DNA from: Alteromonas ponticola
GTDB taxonomy: Bacteria > Pseudomonadota > Gammaproteobacteria > Enterobacterales > Alteromonadaceae
NCBI RefSeq assembly: GCF_012911815.1
Contig: NZ_JAATNW010000004.1
Location: 186,001 to 250,000 of the forward strand
Reading direction: 5' to 3'
DNA length: 64,000 nt
The translations under genes were made by a program, and so were the position numbers. Each line of letters opens with the position of its first letter. Within the stretch, counting starts at the first letter, position 1. The notes beneath the pieces were generated by a model that was not told the origin of the DNA, made no database searches, and was given only the letters and a program-made list of their open reading frames with translations. Of the stretch, positions 62,918 to 64,000 are shown one piece after another.

Positions 62918-63598
62918 TTACTTTTTATGTTTATCTATAAAACGGTCTATGTCGCTGTCGCGTTCCGAGCAGGCCAAGGACCCCCCGGTGATGCCACTGA
63001 CAAAACCAATCGCCCGGTTGATGCCTTTGTCACAGTTTATTTTGTGGGACCGATTGAGCGGTATAGGTTCATCTGCGCCTTTGCGTGGGTCTATCAGCTG
63101 CGGTGAGGTAAGCAAACGTCTGCGTTGTTGATTAGCGCTGTCTGCCAGGGCTTGCTGTGTGGCTGATTGAAGGCTTTTCAGCGCGCGGCCTGGCGATAAA
63201 TTTAACCTGGCTCTGACGTTACTTTCAGTGGCACGGTCAGCTGGCGCAGACGCCACCGGCACTATTTCAGCCTGCGGTGTGATTGGCTGTGTGTCTGCAG
63301 TTTGTTGTTTGAGTTTGGCCGATTCAACTAAAGCAGGTTCAGGCGAAGTGCTAACGTCTTGTAGCGCGCTATCGATGTTGGTTTTTTCTACCATGATCGG
63401 AGGCAATACGAGCCTGGCGTTGATAGTTGCATCAGGTGGAACGGCGTCAGGCACCTGACTGACGTGGAACATCACCACCAGCGAAAATAGCACACCATGC
63501 ATTAACAGCGAAACCAACCAAAAATAGTTCGTTTGCGCATGCTCTGCAGGCGGTTGTTGTTGAGCAATCCAACCTGGTGTGACTACTGCTGCGTCCAT
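62918..63598 (-). CDS. Single-TM protein with extracytoplasmic domain, function unknown
   Basis: A 226-residue protein. A polar N-terminus of ~25 residues, one TM at ~26-45 (FWLVSLLMHGVLFSLVVMFHV), then a proline/alanine/glutamine-rich extracytoplasmic linker (~46-150) and a more conserved-looking end (RRRLLTSPQLIDPRKG, INCDKGINRAIGFVSGITGGSLACSERD). The two cysteines 24 residues apart could form a disulfide. The N-in TM plus Pro-rich linker layout recalls TonB-type proteins, but no TonB C-terminal motif is visible, so I do not assign it. It is divergent from glnK. Confidence 0.7.
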   Translation of the reverse strand: MDAAVVTPGWIAQQQPPAEHAQTNYFWLVSLLMHGVLFSLVVMFHVSQVPDAVPPDATINARLVLPPIMVEKTNIDSALQDVSTSPEPALVESAKLKQQTADTQPITPQAEIVPVASAPADRATESNVRARLNLSPGRALKSLQSATQQALADSANQQRRRLLTSPQLIDPRKGADEPIPLNRSHKINCDKGINRAIGFVSGITGGSLACSERDSDIDRFIDKHKK

Positions 63599-63662
63599 AC
63601 CAACACCTTTACATTAACTGCAATTAAAGACGCAAAAATCACGCATTAGTTCCGTAAGTGTT

Positions 63663-63708
63663 TGCCTTATCCTGGTGCTTAAATGCTCAAATGCACCAAA
63701 ATCGTGCA
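63663..63708 (+). promoter_or_regulatory. NtrC-type enhancer sites upstream of glnK
   Basis: TGCACCAAAATCGTGCA (63692-63708) matches the NtrC consensus TGCACC-N5-GGTGCA at all but one position. A weaker copy, TGCCTTATCCTGGTGCT (63663-63679), lies 29 bp upstream, close to three helical turns. Paired NtrC sites about 100 bp ahead of a sigma-54 promoter are the normal design. Confidence 0.75.
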
Positions 63709-63760
63709 TAAAAACTGCTGCTTTATGTAATAAAACTGAATAAGTATATGTAAATTATAA

Positions 63761-64000
<240 letters not shown>

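Overview
The window looks like a chromosomal segment of a marine gammaproteobacterium of the Alteromonadales, most likely an Alteromonadaceae relative of Alteromonas. The evidence is protein-level resemblance (ArcA, the YhdP-nitrilase-TldD-DarP-PmbA cluster, YggX, the S10 ribosomal operon, GlnK), moderate GC content, several large TonB-dependent receptors and secreted propeller or peptidase proteins. This is judged by eye, without a database search. Nearly all of the sequence is ordinary, densely packed core genome. I see no prophage, insertion sequence, CRISPR array or toxin-antitoxin locus.

Layout. 1-5.1 kb: yhdP (3' end), a nitrilase-family amidase, tldD, darP (opposite strand) and pmbA, which concern envelope lipid transport, TldD/E proteolysis and ribosome maturation. 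5.1-13.4 kb: arcA with an unrelated-looking membrane histidine kinase, an isolated glgA, rsmC-trmB, an alpha/beta hydrolase, then mutY-yggX. 13.4-13.9 kb: tRNA-Phe(GAA) followed by a partial duplication of its 3' end and terminator. 13.9-26.1 kb: accessory region with a TonB receptor plus PepSY membrane protein, a 1093-residue Asp-box propeller protein, a GAF-PAS protein without output domain, a deacetylase lipoprotein, a lysine-free coiled-coil protein and a CBM9-like secreted protein.

26.1-33.8 kb: a GAF-fused type II/IV secretion ATPase, then the complete S10 operon (rpsJ to rpsQ) with a recognisable promoter and a leader attenuator. The operon ends at a terminator and is not followed by the spc operon. 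33.8-39.1 kb: a LytS/LytTR-type two-component pair divergent from a large TonB receptor. The intergenic region carries a 13-bp-spaced direct repeat closely matching the YehT motif. 39.2-46.7 kb: waaA, an exported SixA-like phosphatase, a CPA1 antiporter with an RCK-like domain, a propeller protein, a small outer-membrane-like protein and a chemoreceptor. 46.8-56.3 kb: M3 peptidase lipoprotein, purU, thpR, an MBL-rhodanese protein, hrpB, an MltB-like transglycosylase and a DUF1801 protein.

56.4-64 kb: a small membrane protein, a BlaR1-like M56 peptidase with a TonB C-terminal domain plus a BlaI-type repressor with two operator palindromes, mrcB, an exported repeat protein followed by an overlooked 40-residue membrane peptide, a YedI/DUF808 protein, an unrecognised single-TM protein, and the 5' end of glnK behind a sigma-54/NtrC-type promoter.

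No single spectacular new system is evident. The strongest leads for new biology are the LytTR-TonB receptor regulatory unit, the BlaI/M56-TonB module with its paired operators, the lysine-free coiled-coil protein, the GAF-GspE fusion and the exported-repeat/micropeptide pair.
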